This document shows, one piece after another, positions 11,472 to 22,792 of a stretch of 64,000 bases of DNA (position 1 is its first letter; each line of letters starts with the position of its first letter). The DNA comes from Adenophora triphylla var. japonica (lineage: Eukaryota; Streptophyta; Magnoliopsida; Asterales; Campanulaceae), in NCBI GenBank assembly GCA_022495995.1, contig JAFEMH010000527.1, forward strand, positions 124,001 to 188,000. Reading direction: 5' to 3'. Made by a program: the position numbers and the translations under genes. The notes under the pieces were generated by a model. It had not been told where the DNA came from. It searched no databases and worked only from the letters and a program-made list of their open reading frames with translations.

Positions 11472-12149
11472 TCCTTAGAGACTTGCTTTGGTTCCCCTTC
11501 AACTTGGCAACGCCCCAAGGTGTTGGAAACTTGACGCATTGATGGTAAGTTGATGGTACAGCCTTCATGTTGTGGATCCAAGGTCTTCCCAATATAACGT
11601 TGTACGAGGAAAGACATTCAATCACACAAAACCTTTCCATGGAATTCATACCCTCTAGATAGATGGGCAACTTGATCTCTCCCACCGTCTGTTTCACCTC
11701 ACCACCGAACCCTACCCGGTACGGATGAGTTTTTCACAACTTCGGACAAAGGAATGCCCATATCTTCAAGAGCATGAGTAAAGATAATGTTGACCGAGCT
11801 ACCACCGTCGATCGGGATTCGCTTGACTACACAGGTTGGCAATCTGCATCTGAACAACTAGACCATCATGATGAGGGTCCAAGGTGTTATCTTTATCTTC
11901 ATCTTCAAATGAGATGATGTGACCATCTCGTGAAGTCACGGTGCCTCGCAGCAATTCTGATTGATCTTCTTTAGAGCTCTTGGCATGACGCTTGGCGGAG
12001 AGTAAGTCGTGCCACAAATATGGGACCCACCGTAAATGACATTCACCACCTTTGTGGCTGGAGGGGTGCAACTTTTTCGGGCCTAGGCCGCTCTTACTGA
12101 ACCAGCTTCTTTGGATTCACTTCTGACCCTCTTCTTGCCCAATAGATCC
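11472..12149 (-). pseudogene. Gypsy A aspartic protease region, broken
   Basis: Follows gag on the minus strand. A segment near 11770-11830 carries a glycine-glycine-serine-serine-valine-asparagine motif like the DGGSSVNI active-site form of Tat-lineage proteases. YNVILGRPWIHNMKAVPS at about 11560-11620 is the conserved second half of the protease. Several frameshifts are present. This identification is firm for the ILGRPW motif and weaker for the limits. Confidence 0.75.
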
Positions 12150-13694
12150 TTAAGGAGACCTTTGGACAGCAAATGAGCAATCTCCTTCCTCAAGGCGAAA
12201 CAGCTTCTCGGTGGTGTGCCCAAAATCTTCATGAAATGCGCACCACTTGGACTTGTCCTTCCAAGTTGTTATTTGGTCATTCTTCTTGGGCCATCTCGCT
12301 TTATCTCCAAGATTTCCCATGGCGCATAAGATTCCTGCAATGTCCACGAAAAAGCAATATTCGTAAATACGTGGATAATCATTATCATCTCCTTCTTGAT
12401 CATCATCTACAACATGAATTCTAGAAGGTTCAGTTTTAACAGGGGGTTTGCCCCTGTTGGACTTATAGTGATGGGAATCCGATCGTCTGTCTGAGGGCTC
12501 AAATAGAGGAGTAGAAGTCCTCCCAGTTGATTTCCCCGTTGCCAAGCTATCCTCTTCCAGTCTGATGATAGGCAGGGCCCTAGTTCTGATCTCCTCAAGT
12601 TGTTTCGCCGGTTTCATCACCAACTCATTGTAGAACAACGAATTCTTCTTCAACCCTATGCGGAACGCCTCTGTCGCTTGTAGACATGTCCAAGTTGGTT
12701 ATAGTGACCGCCTCCTTGTTGAACCTGTGCAAATATTCTTTGAGATTTTCGTTAGGTTGTTGCACAATTCTATAAAGATCGCTGGTCAACTTGTCGAATG
12801 CCCTATTGCATGAAAATTGGTTAATGAACATGTTAACAAGTTGAGCATAAGAGGAAATAGAGTTTAGAGGAAGTCCTGTTAGCCACTTTAAGGCTGGTCC
12901 TGACAAGGTTGAGCCAAAGCCCCTGCAAAAACATGCTTCTCTGAACATAGGGGGAATACTTATGACATCCATTGACTCCTGATACAACAACACATGCTCT
13001 GCTGGATCGGTACTCCCATCATACTTCTTCATATGAGGTACTGAGAATTTCTTCGGGATCTCCACACTGGCTATCGCTGGTACAAAACGAGACTCATTGT
13101 AGCAAGTTGGGGAGACCTGGTGATATGGCAAGTTGACTCCAGGCATGCTTCGGAGCAACTCCTTAATGGTTTGCATCTCCCTAACAAGTTGGTTCTCTGC
13201 AAAAAGAGGAGCATTACTAACCGGAGGTGCGAAAGTGTCAAAAGTATTGAAGAAACTCCTGTTTGCCCCGGTGGGGGAGTAGCATAGGTGTAGCAAGATG
13301 ACAAAGACAAAGTTGGCTAGCTGGTGAATCTCGGTTGCTCGATTGGAATAGATGTCACAATTGTGCTCTCCGTGGCGTGGTGTTGGACATAGGAATATCT
13401 CCAACATGGCTTGGTCCCGTACTGCACCAAACAAAGATCTAGGAAGTAAAGGTGAAAACGGAGTGGATACTTGAGTCTCAACTTGCTTTCCTTTACGCAG
13501 ACTATCAATGGCGTTGAATATCATGGTATTAGTATGCTCTGGGCATTTAACCGGTCATTTACTTTTTTCAACATATCGGCCATGCCGGGTCATCAAGTCC
13601 AGCCGTTGGCGCTTCTGCATTCGGGGACGGATTGCTTGGGAGCTGGAAACAGGGGTCGGCCGAGTCCGATCGCCGGATGAAGGATTGGCCATTT
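12150..13694 (-). pseudogene. Gypsy A gag, broken
   Basis: The likely start ATG is at 13694 (MANPSSGDRTRPTP), 20 bases from the primer site. A stop and a frameshift occur within the first 60 codons. The capsid-like retrotransposon gag domain occupies about 12700-13100 (KKYDGSTDPAEHVLLYQESM, SGPALKWLTGLPLNSISSY, FNKEAVTI). A cysteine/histidine-containing C-terminal region near 12200-12260 (WCAFHEDFGHTTE) replaces a classic zinc knuckle, as in other Tat gags. Gag would form the particle that packages element RNA. Length when intact would be near 500 residues, normal for the family. Confidence 0.8.
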
Positions 13695-13714
13695 CTATAT
13701 GGATAATCAAAGTT

Positions 13715-13732
13715 TCCCACGAGACGGCGCCA
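13715..13732 (-). promoter_or_regulatory. Gypsy A primer-binding site
   Basis: Minus strand TGGCGCCGTCTCGTGGGA starts three bases after the LTR. It starts like the common plant gypsy site TGGCGCCGT... and presumably pairs with the 3' end of a tRNA. Confidence 0.8.
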
Positions 13733-13735
13733 AAT

Positions 13736-14315
13736 TGTTTTGGTCGATTTCAACAATTAGATTTATAAGAAGGGAAAAGTGACTAAAGTGATATGAATCT
13801 AGGTACAATGATCATCGTATTAGATAGAAATAGGCACAAGTGGTTTGTTGACTAGGGAAAGCCCTTGAACAACTTGTTCGCCGGCACAAAACCCCGGGAG
13901 GATGTGGCTCCTACCTTCACCGAAAGTTTACTAAGAATTCACTGATGATTACAAAGCTAAGAGCATATGAAAAGGGAGCTTAGGCTAGTGTAGTACGTGT
14001 GTGTGAATTTACAGTGCATATCCCCCTTTTATACCTCAAGAAATAAACTAAATAACAATGAGGGCCTTAAAACTCGGAGAAGTGGTTGATCTTGAGAGAT
14101 ATATCCGCACTTGTTGTTGACGAAGAGATAATGACGAGATTTGCTGGAGAAACGTGGTTGAACCAGTCTTCGGCATGTTCCCTAAAAAATAGGGAAACGT
14201 TATGCGACCCAACCTGCAGAGGTCCAAGTTGTAAAATAGAACAACTCAAGTTGTTAGTACCAAGTTGTTAAGTACAAGTTGTAATCATGTTGACTGAAAA
14301 ATGTAGGGCCCAACA
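13736..14315 (-). repeat. Gypsy A 5' LTR (580 bp)
   Basis: Near-identical to 4523-5103: one A/G difference (4900 region against 14112 region) and one missing A near its left end. The minus-strand TATA-like site is at about 14027-14034. Confidence 0.93.
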
Positions 14316-14747
14316 ATTCCCATCATGAATCCGATCATGCCAAAGATAGCCTTTATAGATATCGTGTTAAGATACCGTTTGACTAAAATCAAACATAACT
14401 TTTCATCATATGTAAGGTCATGATAATCTCAGGTCTAGGGACTAAATGAAGTGACCATATGAGATTTAATTATGACATTTGACCATGACATAAATCTCAT
14501 ACGGGTCAAGTCCAGTCACTTGTTCTCTAACAAGTACCCATAATTTCAATGTGCATCTCTATGCATATAATCATCATATGATTATCCATTGACAATTATA
14601 CTAATTATTCTCTTAATAATCAGGGACGGAGATTATTACAATAAATATGCAAACTATATAATAATCAAATAATAAACATAAACGATAAAGATGATACATA
14701 ACAGTTTTCAGTTAAACATAACTAAAGCCTAGGGCATTACACCAACA
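14316..14747 (-). repeat. Copia B 5' LTR, 5'-terminal segment
   Basis: Continues the LTR interrupted at 4522. It ends AGGGCATTACACCAACA, the inverse of the copia F LTR start TGTTGGTGTAATGCCCTAGG at 59219. Bases 14316-14320 are the second copy of the gypsy A target duplication. Confidence 0.88.
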
Positions 14748-17016
14748 TAACCGAATCAAAGAGGGAAATTTTCTTCCGTCCCACATATAAAGGGCACCCA
14801 AGATAAGTAATGGGAAAAGTCTTTTTGACAAAACCCGTCGCTTCTGTAATGATTGCATCTCTATTTTCATCTTCTACACCCAAAATATAACAAGATTTCG
14901 ATATACTAACCAATTGCCCAGAAAAAGATTGATACCATTGTAAACATCTCATATGAGCTTCCATAGAATCCTTCGACCCATTACAGAAAATAATAATATC
15001 ATCGGCATAATCTAAGTGAGAAACCATTGGAGTATTAATATGAGACCTCTACTGAGAACCTCAGCAGCAATGATAAACAGTGTAGGGGAAATTGGGTCAT
15101 CTTGACGAAGCCCTCGAGAAGAATGAAAGAAACCACACGATTCACCATTGACAAGCACAGAAAACCAACACGAAGAGATACAACGGAAAATTAAATCACT
15201 CCAAACTTCAGAGAAACCAAACTTTCGCATGACTTTAATCAGAGCAAACCAAGATACTCTATCATAAGCTTTTGCCATATCAAGCTTTAAACACACATTT
15301 GATCCTCTAACCTTTTTCTTTACAGATTGAACCAACTCCTGCCCAAGGAGAACATTCTCATGAATTAACCGACCTTGGACAAAACCACTTTGTTGCGGAG
15401 AAATAATTCGAGGCAAAATAGAAGCGAGCCGACAATTAAGAAGCTTTGTAATAACTTTATTAGAGAAATTACAAAGACTAATCGGCCGAAACTCATTAAA
15501 TTTCATAGGAGCACTAACTTTAGGAAGCATAACAATAAGAGTGGCAGTCCAACTCCGAGGAAGAGGAAATCCAGAAAAGAATTCCGAAATAGCCCTACAA
15601 AAATCAGCTTTGATGATGTCCCAATACTCCTTATAGAAAAAACCATTAAACCCGTCAGGACCCACTGCACTTTGGCTATTCATCAGCCAAACCGTATCTT
15701 TAATCTCCACCATAGACGGAATAGCAGTGAGCCTATCATTATCTTCATCATTGACAAGGCGAGGAATGACATCCAGAATATCATCTTGGGGGATATCAAC
15801 AGGGCTTTGAAGATGGTCCGAGAAAAAATCAACAGCAGCAAGTTGGATATCATCTTTCTTGGAAATCCAAATACCATCTCTATTCTGAATTCGATGAATG
15901 AATAATTTTTGCCTCTTCTTTCGAACATAAGAATGAAAAAATTTCGAATTCCTATCTCCATCCTTAATCCATGAAATATTAGCCTTTTGACGCCAAAAGT
16001 CTTCATCCATCTTAAGCTTAGCAAGGAGCTGAGCTTGAGCCAGGCTTAGAGCAGATTTAGTGTTATCATTAGGATCATTTTGAAGGTCAATCTCACAGCG
16101 ACTAACCTCATCTTCAGCATCTTTAACTTGTTGATCAACCCTACCAAAAATTTCTTTATTCCATTTCGAGATATCCTTTCTTAATCTAGCAAGCTTTTTA
16201 GCAAAACAAACCAGCGGCCTCCCATCCATATTCGATTTCCAAGAATTTTCAACCACAGAACGGAAAGAGTCATGCTTAGCCCAAATGTTTAGGAATCTGA
16301 AACTTCCATGAATATTATCTCCATGCACTTTCACTTGAACGACAAGGGGAGCATGATCAGAGCAAGTACGATTAATATGAGAAACCGTAGTAGCATGAAA
16401 TTTATCCAACCATGCTGCATTATAGAAGGCTCTATCAAGTCTATGAAATATAGAAGGTTTCCCTTTAGGTTTGTCAACCCAGGTAAACTTATTACCAATA
16501 TAACCAACATCGATAAGCCCAGAAAAATTGCACCATATCCAAGAATTCAGCAACAACTTTTCTCTTAATAGGTCTACCACCCAACTTCTCAGATTAAACA
16601 AGGACACAATTAAAATCGCCAATAACAAACCAAGGATCCTTACAAGAGCTAAACTCCATAATATCATCCCAAAGCTCTCTACGAATATATCTATCACAAC
16701 TAGCATACACCACCTTAATATTAATATTGTACTCCCATAGAGGATGAGCAATCTGAAGAGTAATTTCTTGGGCTGATTCCCGAATAACCCTACAATCAAA
16801 ATCTTGCTTCCAAAACAACCATATTTTACCATTAGCATTAACTACACAGCCCCCACACCCAAACAACCTTTTGTATTTGAAAATCTGATTATTAGGAAGC
16901 ATAGACTCCGAAATAGCAAGAAAAGAAGACCCATGCAAACGGAATAACCTCTTTGCACGCCGAAAAGAAGCCTTATTACCAATACATCTAATATTCCAAT
17001 AAATTAACGAAACCAT
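14748..17016 (-). pseudogene. LINE-1 ORF2: endonuclease-reverse transcriptase, truncated
   Basis: Starts at MVSLIYWNIRCIGN (17016), the typical first strand of the exonuclease-endonuclease-phosphatase fold. VIGDFNC near 16610 and NRTCSDHAPL near 16360 are endonuclease motifs. The RT domain at about 15040-15600 has EFRPISLCN, LDMAKAYDRVSW and GLRQDDPISPTLF. The YADD active-site motif lies in another frame at 14995-15010. Frameshifts near 16700 and 15020 break the frame. The DDPISP segment has Asp where LINE-2 has Gly (RQGDPISP). The coding sequence stops exactly at the copia B border, so the domain after RT is missing here. The endonuclease nicks target DNA and RT copies the element RNA onto it. 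Confidence 0.85.
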
Positions 17017-17062
17017 TGGAAAACAATTAAAAAGAGTACAGGAAGACACACCAATGTTGAGG

Positions 17063-18272
17063 CTAAGAAGGAGGAGAAACCGATTTGCTTATATTCTTTC
17101 TAGGCTTAACCATAGTAAAGCCATCCGCATCAGCATTATGAGATAAAGGATTGTTAAATGGAGTAGAACCCGCCAATTCAGTAACAAAAGTTGTGGGAAG
17201 AGCCCTAGGTGACAAATTTAATCCCGACACCAAATCTTCATGAAGAGTAACATCAGCCTCTAATGCAGGCACCATTTTGACACTAAGCTGCTCCTGTTGG
17301 AGCCTATGTTCTTCAACTTTTTGCTGGATACTAGTCACCTCATCATCCTTCTTACCCTCTTCCTTATGAACAACTCCAAACATGCTCTTTGAAGAGCTTT
17401 ATTAACAGCGTCAGGGAGAGCAATGCCTCGTTTGGCTAAAGAAGGAAAAACCCCAGCTTTACGAGTGACTTCCAAACTACCCCCAACATTAGCAGCAGCT
17501 GGAATCTTACCATTACCTGAGCTAATATCAATTAAATCAATGTCCGACGCTATACCATTCACCTTAACACCACTTGAAGTACCATTCACATTAGGATCAT
17601 TGGCCGAAATCTTAGGGTCCTCCTTAGACTGCTCAATTAGTTTTTCCTTCCCCTTATCCTAACTAGCAGCGTTCTGTTTAGCGACATAAACCAAATCAGA
17701 TTTTCCTTTATTCACCGATGGTTTAGGACCAATCAAATTAGGATTTGCCTTTCTGCATATGGAAATATCATGCCCAAACACACAACAATGCTTACAATAC
17801 TTTGGCATATTATCATATTCCACCTTCTAAAAGAAGCTAAGGCACGCATCCCCACAATCTATGTAAATTTCATTAGGTAACTTCTTCGTTACATCAATTT
17901 GTATCAAAACATTAGCAATACTAGGCCTAGAGAACTCAGCAGTAGCTTTATCTAGAGATAAAGGAGTACCTATATTTGACGCTGCAGCAAATAGGAATTG
18001 CTTATTTATCAAATGCATCGGTAAATTTGGGAATCCAACCCACACCGGGACAATGGGAGATTCTAATTCAGGCCTCCATGGCGGTGACCATGCAAGAGTT
18101 TGCATAGGAAAACGAGTAACATACCAAACTTCTTACATAAAGAGGCGCTGATAATCCTCCTCATTAGATAATTGAATTAATAAATGACGATTATCCAAAT
18201 GTCCAAGCTTATAGTTACCCTTAAGCTGGAACTTGGCAAAAGCAAACCTAGCATCCTCCATCGAAGGTCTTC
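17063..18272 (-). pseudogene. LINE-1 ORF1: DUF4283/zinc-knuckle RNA-binding protein, 5' truncated
   Basis: The DUF4283 domain is recognisable at 17900-18265 (GRPSMEDARFAFAKFQLKG, then the WSPPWRPE and PVWVGFPNLPMHL segments). A CCHC zinc knuckle (YCKHCCVFGHDISIC) sits at about 17760-17815 after a stop at 17827. A hydrophilic tail runs to TAG/stop at 17063. Frameshifts or stops occur near 18130, 17827, 17660 and 17360. ORF1 proteins of this type bind LINE RNA. The first part of the domain is absent because of 5' truncation. Confidence 0.8.
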
Positions 18273-18279
18273 CTTCGCT

Positions 18280-19112
18280 TTTAGGCCTTCCTTATAAGCC
18301 TTACAATTTCGCTTCCAATGACCAACCACTTGACAATGGTAGCAAATCGCATCCTTTTGAGACACTTTGGGTTTAGCCTCTTTGGCATTGGCAACTTTTG
18401 CCTTAGGTTTAGCAAACTTTGCTTGCTTAACCTTCTTTGCCTTCCTTTTTGATCCCCTTTCCTTTGTTAACCATTAACACATTTGCGGTACTAGACTTCT
18501 TGATATTTTTCTCCGCAGTCTTAAGCATCACATGCAATTTTGACAGATTTTTCTCCATTCCACTCATGTTATAGTTCATAATGAAATGACCATAACTTTT
18601 AGGAAATGAATTCAATACCGTATCCGTTGCGAGTTCCAAACTCATAGGATACCAAGCCTATAAAGGTGCTCAATATATCCTTTCATCTTAAGGACATGAG
18701 GACCTACCGACTACCACTCTTGCATCTTGCATGCATTAAGAGCCTTTACCACATCATACCTCTCTTGCCTAGCTTGCACTTGGAACATTTCCTTTTAGCG
18801 CTGTGCTAGGTCAAAAGCAGCTTCCATGTGTTCAAAGTCCTTCTAAAGAGCCTTACACATGGTGGCAAGCATAAGGCAAGCAACATCATTAGAATTATCA
18901 ACATGTTTCTTATGTTCCTCCTTATCTGCCCTTGCAGCATTGGTAGCGGGTTCTGCAGGAATATGTTCGTCAAGAATGTACAATTTCTTTTCTTGCCTAA
19001 GAACAATTCTTAAGCTTCTGATTCAATCAGAATAGTTTGTACTGTTCTCTTCGAGCTTGTCCTTCTCAAGGACGGATCACAGCGATAAGGGTTGATTATT
19101 GTGAGATGCCAT
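18280..19112 (-). pseudogene. Copia C gag, broken
   Basis: The gag start near 19112 aligns with that of copia F (HNNQPLSL, SVLEKDKL). The UBN2-type gag core follows with several stops. NMSGMEKNLSKLHVMLKTAE (about 18520-18580) and the lysine-rich KGKGIKKEGKEG precede the zinc knuckle CYHCQVVGHWKRNC at about 18300-18345. LINE-1 begins directly after the knuckle. The protein would coat element RNA in particles. Confidence 0.8.
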
Positions 19113-19590
19113 TCTACAATAAGATACACAAACAATATGAACACATATAAGTATCAATTCATTTACCATCTAAGAGACAAATAATGTATTTCATAAATAC
19201 TCATACTAAATTATACACCTTCAAATACAAGCATGTATCATAATTATAATGGGCTAAGATCAATATTTCACTTAATTTTGGTTTAACTGAGTCAATGCCC
19301 GAAATCAAGCTATTTAGGTAGATAACACTTATCAATCATAACATATATGACTCTTAGATCTTTTATGAGATTCTAGACATCTTATGTCAACACATGTTTT
19401 AATCTCATCTATGCCTTGGGTCAAAACTCTTTTGAAAGCACCAATTAAGTTTAATCTTTTTCAAACGTATGAGACACATAGAACGATGCTCCCAAATGAG
19501 TCGAAACTACAATAACTGTTATCTCATCTTGATCTATATTAAGATATAATGATACACCCAACTGAGTCAAAACTACAATAACCGTTAGCC
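19113..19590 (-). other. Copia C leader, gag-proximal part
   Basis: Non-coding. It is alignable, inverted, with copia F 61430-61880, including the two copies of the phrase ACTGAGTC-AAAACTAC. It ends where LINE-2 begins. Relative to copia F about 70 bases seem to be missing at this junction, so a LINE target duplication could not be found. Confidence 0.65.
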
Positions 19591-19593
19591 TTT

Positions 19594-21262
19594 ATGGCTG
19601 CTTCCGGCGGCCTCATGGTTGGTATGAACACGGTTCCTCCCTCCAATCCTTGTTTAAGGATTCTTCCTTAGTCAATCTGCCTCCTCCTATGAATCTGGTG
19701 CCAATGTTGTTGCATAAAGGAGAATCGACTCTAAATTTTTCCAAGGAGATGATACAATCGTTGGCTCAACCTTTTAAATTCACACTTGTTGGTACGTTTT
19801 CTCATGGTAGGCCGAATATGGAGATTACTAGTCAATATTTTTTAAAGTTTGGATTGAAAGCAGATTTTTCTTTGGGTCATGTTGATTCCAAGCACATTCT
19901 AATTTGTTTAATGCATAAGGGGGACTTTAATCTCTTGTGGGTGAAAGAACAATGGTATTTAGGCAGATTTCCCATGCGTGATTTTTGTTGGTCTCCATCT
20001 TGGCATCCATCCGGAGAAGGAATCTTCTTTGGTTCCTGTGTGGGTTGGTCTTCCTGGGTTGCCAATTCATATGTTCAACAAAGTTTGTTTGTACTCCATT
20101 GCCAAGATTTTTGGGGAGCCTCTTGCTATTGATTAGCCAACGGCTGATTTGTCTCGGCCTAGTGTTGCTAAGGTTCTTGTTCAAGTTGACTTGATTAAGA
20201 AGCTGCCTTCTAGGATCTTTATAGATTGTGGTGATGATTTTTTGAGCTTTTTTCAAAAACTGGAATTTGATAATCTTCCCCAATATTGTAAACATTGCTA
20301 CAAGTTGGGTCATGATGTTTCTAAGTGTTTTTATCTTCATCCCAAGGATAAAGTGGTGAATGATAGAGCTGATGCGAATATTAAGGTTGTTGGGGCAAAT
20401 CCTTCGGATTCTAAGAATGAGGAGAAGAACAAAGATGTCTTGGGGAAAACCACTAGTAATGTTGGTAATGAGGGTAATAGCAATAAAGATAAGGACTCGG
20501 GGCTGCCCAAAAAAATGCAGATATACGTTGCAAAACACAAGGCTAATGAAGGTGTCAATGGCAATATTACTTCTCAACAACAAGAAAGTGGTGGTATCCA
20601 AAAAGAAAATGTCTCGGGCTCTAAAGGTAAAAATCACGTGAATGATGTTTAAGGTATGTCTAATATGGTTTCAAAACCCAACTTGGAAGGTACGCATCTT
20701 ACTCATAATTATTCAAAAAATATTGTTGGTACTTCATCTATGATTCATAAACCCCCATCCCCTCTTGGCTCAAAATTTTTTGTTTCTAACCTTGTGACTA
20801 ATGGTTTTAGTTTTCTTCCAAAGAGGTGATCCTTTTGTCTCCCCTAATTCTTTAAAAATAACTAATGATATGGAAAGGGCTGCTTCTATGGCCAAATCTG
20901 GTGGTAATCATTCTATTGTTGATGATAGGGCTATTGATCTTGAAGAAGAGCATGAACATTCTGAATATGGTGTTAATGAGGTTTTTAAACCTAATCCTAA
21001 TTTAGTCCCCTCTATGGAAAATGTGGATGGCTACATTAATTTGGAAGATGGAAAGTGTGAATCAGATTCTGAATTGGAAGTGGTAGATACTACTATTCGT
21101 AAATGGCCTGGTGATGTGGTGACTGATAATCTTTACTTATCTCCTCGTAGTCCTCGAGTTACTTCAGATTTTGATATCCAAGAGGTTTTTAATGAAGGTA
21201 GGTATGCTTTATTTGATGGGAATATCCCGGAAAATGGGAATTCCAATGCTTCTTTGGCTTAA
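19594..21262 (+). pseudogene. LINE-2 ORF1: DUF4283/zinc-knuckle RNA-binding protein
   Basis: Start ATG 19594 (MAASGGLMVGMNTVPP), chosen because it opens the family-typical N-terminus. A one-base shift near 19645 moves to the frame of FKDSSLVNLPPPMN. DUF4283 spans about 19720-20240 (FTLVGTFSHGRPNMEI). A second shift near 20010-20140 leads to the frame with SRPSVAKVLVQVDLIKKLP. The zinc knuckle YCKHCYKLGHDVSKC is at 20286-20330. A long acidic, Asn/Lys-rich tail follows with a stop at 20650 and a further shift near 20800, ending at 21262. It would bind LINE RNA. The antisense open frame at 19927-20637 is a shadow. Confidence 0.82.
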
Positions 21263-21297
21263 AAGCCCTCTCTTATTTTTATATCAAAATTGTTTTA

Positions 21298-22792
21298 ATG
21301 GTTGGGGTTCTAAGTTGGAATATTTGGGGTATTGGTAATGCAGCATCGGTTCGTCGAGTTAAGAGGTTATTAAGGTTACATGATGTCTTTATTTGTGGTA
21401 TTTATGAGCCTAAGGTGGATTCCTTGTTGCTTCCTTCTTATGTTCGGAAAATTCGTTGTCTTGGAGGAGTTGCTAATGATAAGGGGAATATTTGGGTTGT
21501 TTGGAAGCATGGTATATCTTGTGATGTGCTTTTTCAAGATGACCAAGTTATTACTGTTCGGGCCTCTCATTCTCTTTGGCCTAACCCTGTCTTAATGTCC
21601 TTTGTTAACAAGTATACTAGAAGGGTTTTATGGGATTACATAATTGATGTGAGTAACACGGATGATGCTTGGTTAATTGTTGGGGATTTTAATTCTGTTA
21701 TTGATCAATCTGAGAAGCTTGGGGGCAAGCCGGTGGTGGATTTGAGGGTTTCTGAGTTTGTGGATATGATTCAACTTTCTAATCTTATTGATGGTGGGTA
21801 TAGAGGCCATATTTTCACATGGTGGAACAAGAGAACGAAGCGTGCAACTATTCTTCAAAGGATGGACCGTGCTCTGTCTAATAATAAATGGCTGTGTTGC
21901 TTTGCTCAAACTACTATTGATCATCTTAATAGGACTTGTTCTGATCATGCTCTTTTGGCTATTAATATTCGTTTGGTTGATGAAGTTCGTAAGGGTGTTT
22001 TCAGATTTCTCAATGTTTGGACTCGCCATAACTCTTTTATATCTTTGGTGCGCTCTTCTTGGGATGGTAGAATTTTTGGAAGACCGTTGGTTAAGTTTGC
22101 TAAAAAGCTTACTCGCCTCAAACATGATTTACAACTCTGGAATCGTACAACGTTTGGGAGAGTTGATCAACTTGTGAAAAATGCCGAAGATGAAGTTTGT
22201 GGTAAAGAGCTTTTATTTGAGCAAGATCCAAGCGATGAGAATAGGGCTGCCCTTCATCTTGCTCAAGCTAATCTTTTCTACTGCCTTAAGATTGAAGAAA
22301 AATTCTAGATGCAAAAATCTAACTTAGCTTGGGTTAAAGATGGGGATAATAATACTAAGTTCTTTCATGCTTAAGTGAAGAAAAGAAGGCAGAAATTGCA
22401 TATTCATAAAATCTGAGATAGTGATGGGAATTTGATTGTGGATCATAATTTGATTCAAGAGGAGGATATTAGATTCTACTCGGACCAACTTAATGGCAAT
22501 CCTAATGATAATGTGGATCCCCAGGATGAGTTCTGAATGTGATTCCTCGGTTGGTCTCTAATGAGGATAATAAAATGCTTATTACTCCCCCTACGCTTAA
22601 AGAGATTCACCGCATTGTTCTTAACATGAGTGGGTCTAGTGCAGCTGGTCCGGATGGCTTCACGGGTTTATCATAAATGTTGGGATATTATATGCATGGA
22701 TCTTTTTAATGCTGATCTTGAATTCTTTTCGGGGTTCTTTCTTCCTCGAAGTTGGACTAGTACGCTTATTGTTACTATCCCTAAGGTGGTAG
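21298..22792 (+). pseudogene. LINE-2 ORF2, first part: endonuclease and start of RT
   Basis: MVGVLSWNIWGIGNAASVRR opens the endonuclease. LIVGDFNSVIDQSE (about 21675) and NRTCSDHALLAINIR (about 21930) are its catalytic-fold motifs. The frame is open to 22308, then has stops (22306, 22372, 22415, 22535, 22674) in an otherwise recognisable linker (NLAWVKDGDNNTKFFHA; SAAGPDGFTG). It ends at the D insertion after the codons for TIPKV. ORF1 and ORF2 are separated by 35 bases. Confidence 0.88.
22788..22792. repeat. Target-site duplication of element D (GGTAG), left copy
   Basis: GGTAG at 22788-22792 and 30250-30254. Removing D and one copy restores the LINE-2 RT frame. Confidence 0.95.

Larger units (their letters stand above)
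4523..14315 (-). mobile_element. Gypsy A: Ty3/gypsy Tat-lineage retrotransposon, complete
   Basis: Two LTRs (4523-5103 and 13736-14315) flank an 8.6-kb interior on the minus strand: primer site, gag, protease, RT, RNase H, second RNase H, integrase, a region with stem-loop repeats, an antisense gene and a polypurine tract. The target duplication is CTTCC (4518-4522) against ATTCC (14316-14320), one mismatch. Joining the two flanks restores a continuous copia LTR when compared with copia C, which confirms the boundaries. By eye the LTRs differ by one substitution and one single-base indel in 580 bp, so the insertion is recent. Despite this, all sense genes carry frameshifts or stops. The second RNase H and the antisense gene point to the Tat lineage. 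Confidence 0.92.
1..14747 (-). mobile_element. Copia B: Ty1/copia LTR retrotransposon, left end outside window, interrupted by gypsy A
   Basis: A minus-strand copia element. Its 5' LTR ends at 3583 and begins at 14747, because gypsy A (4523-14315) sits inside that LTR. Reading leftwards come a tRNA-Met-type primer site, a leader of about 1.5 kb, and a decayed gag-protease-integrase region that runs off the window at position 1. The right edge at 14747 cuts LINE-1 in the middle of its reverse transcriptase, so B inserted into LINE-1; the flanking bases TAACC (14748-14752) should be repeated at the other end, outside the window. The LTR without the insertion is about 1.37 kb. It resembles the LTRs of copia C (39324-40851) and copia F (59219-61011), so all three belong to one related group. 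Confidence 0.85.
14748..18272 (-). mobile_element. LINE-1: plant L1-type non-LTR retrotransposon, 5' truncated and 3' cut by copia B
   Basis: Minus-strand LINE with ORF1 (DUF4283, zinc knuckle) and ORF2 (endonuclease, RT). The right edge near 18272 joins the zinc-knuckle region of copia C gag, so the LINE inserted into copia C and lost its 5' end, a common outcome of target-primed reverse transcription. The left edge at 14748 is where copia B interrupts RT. The missing RT C-terminus and RNase H should lie left of position 1. It is the same family as LINE-2: the two share long protein similarity in RT. Confidence 0.85.

Noticed and set aside
15375..15905. 176-codon plus-strand frame over LINE-1 RT
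   Set aside because: Mirror of the RT coding frame; Asn/Ser/Lys-rich with no motif.
19927..20637. 236-codon antisense open frame over LINE-2 ORF1
   Set aside because: Exactly antisense to a recognisable DUF4283/zinc-knuckle gene, with a biased composition and no domain; a shadow of the real frame.
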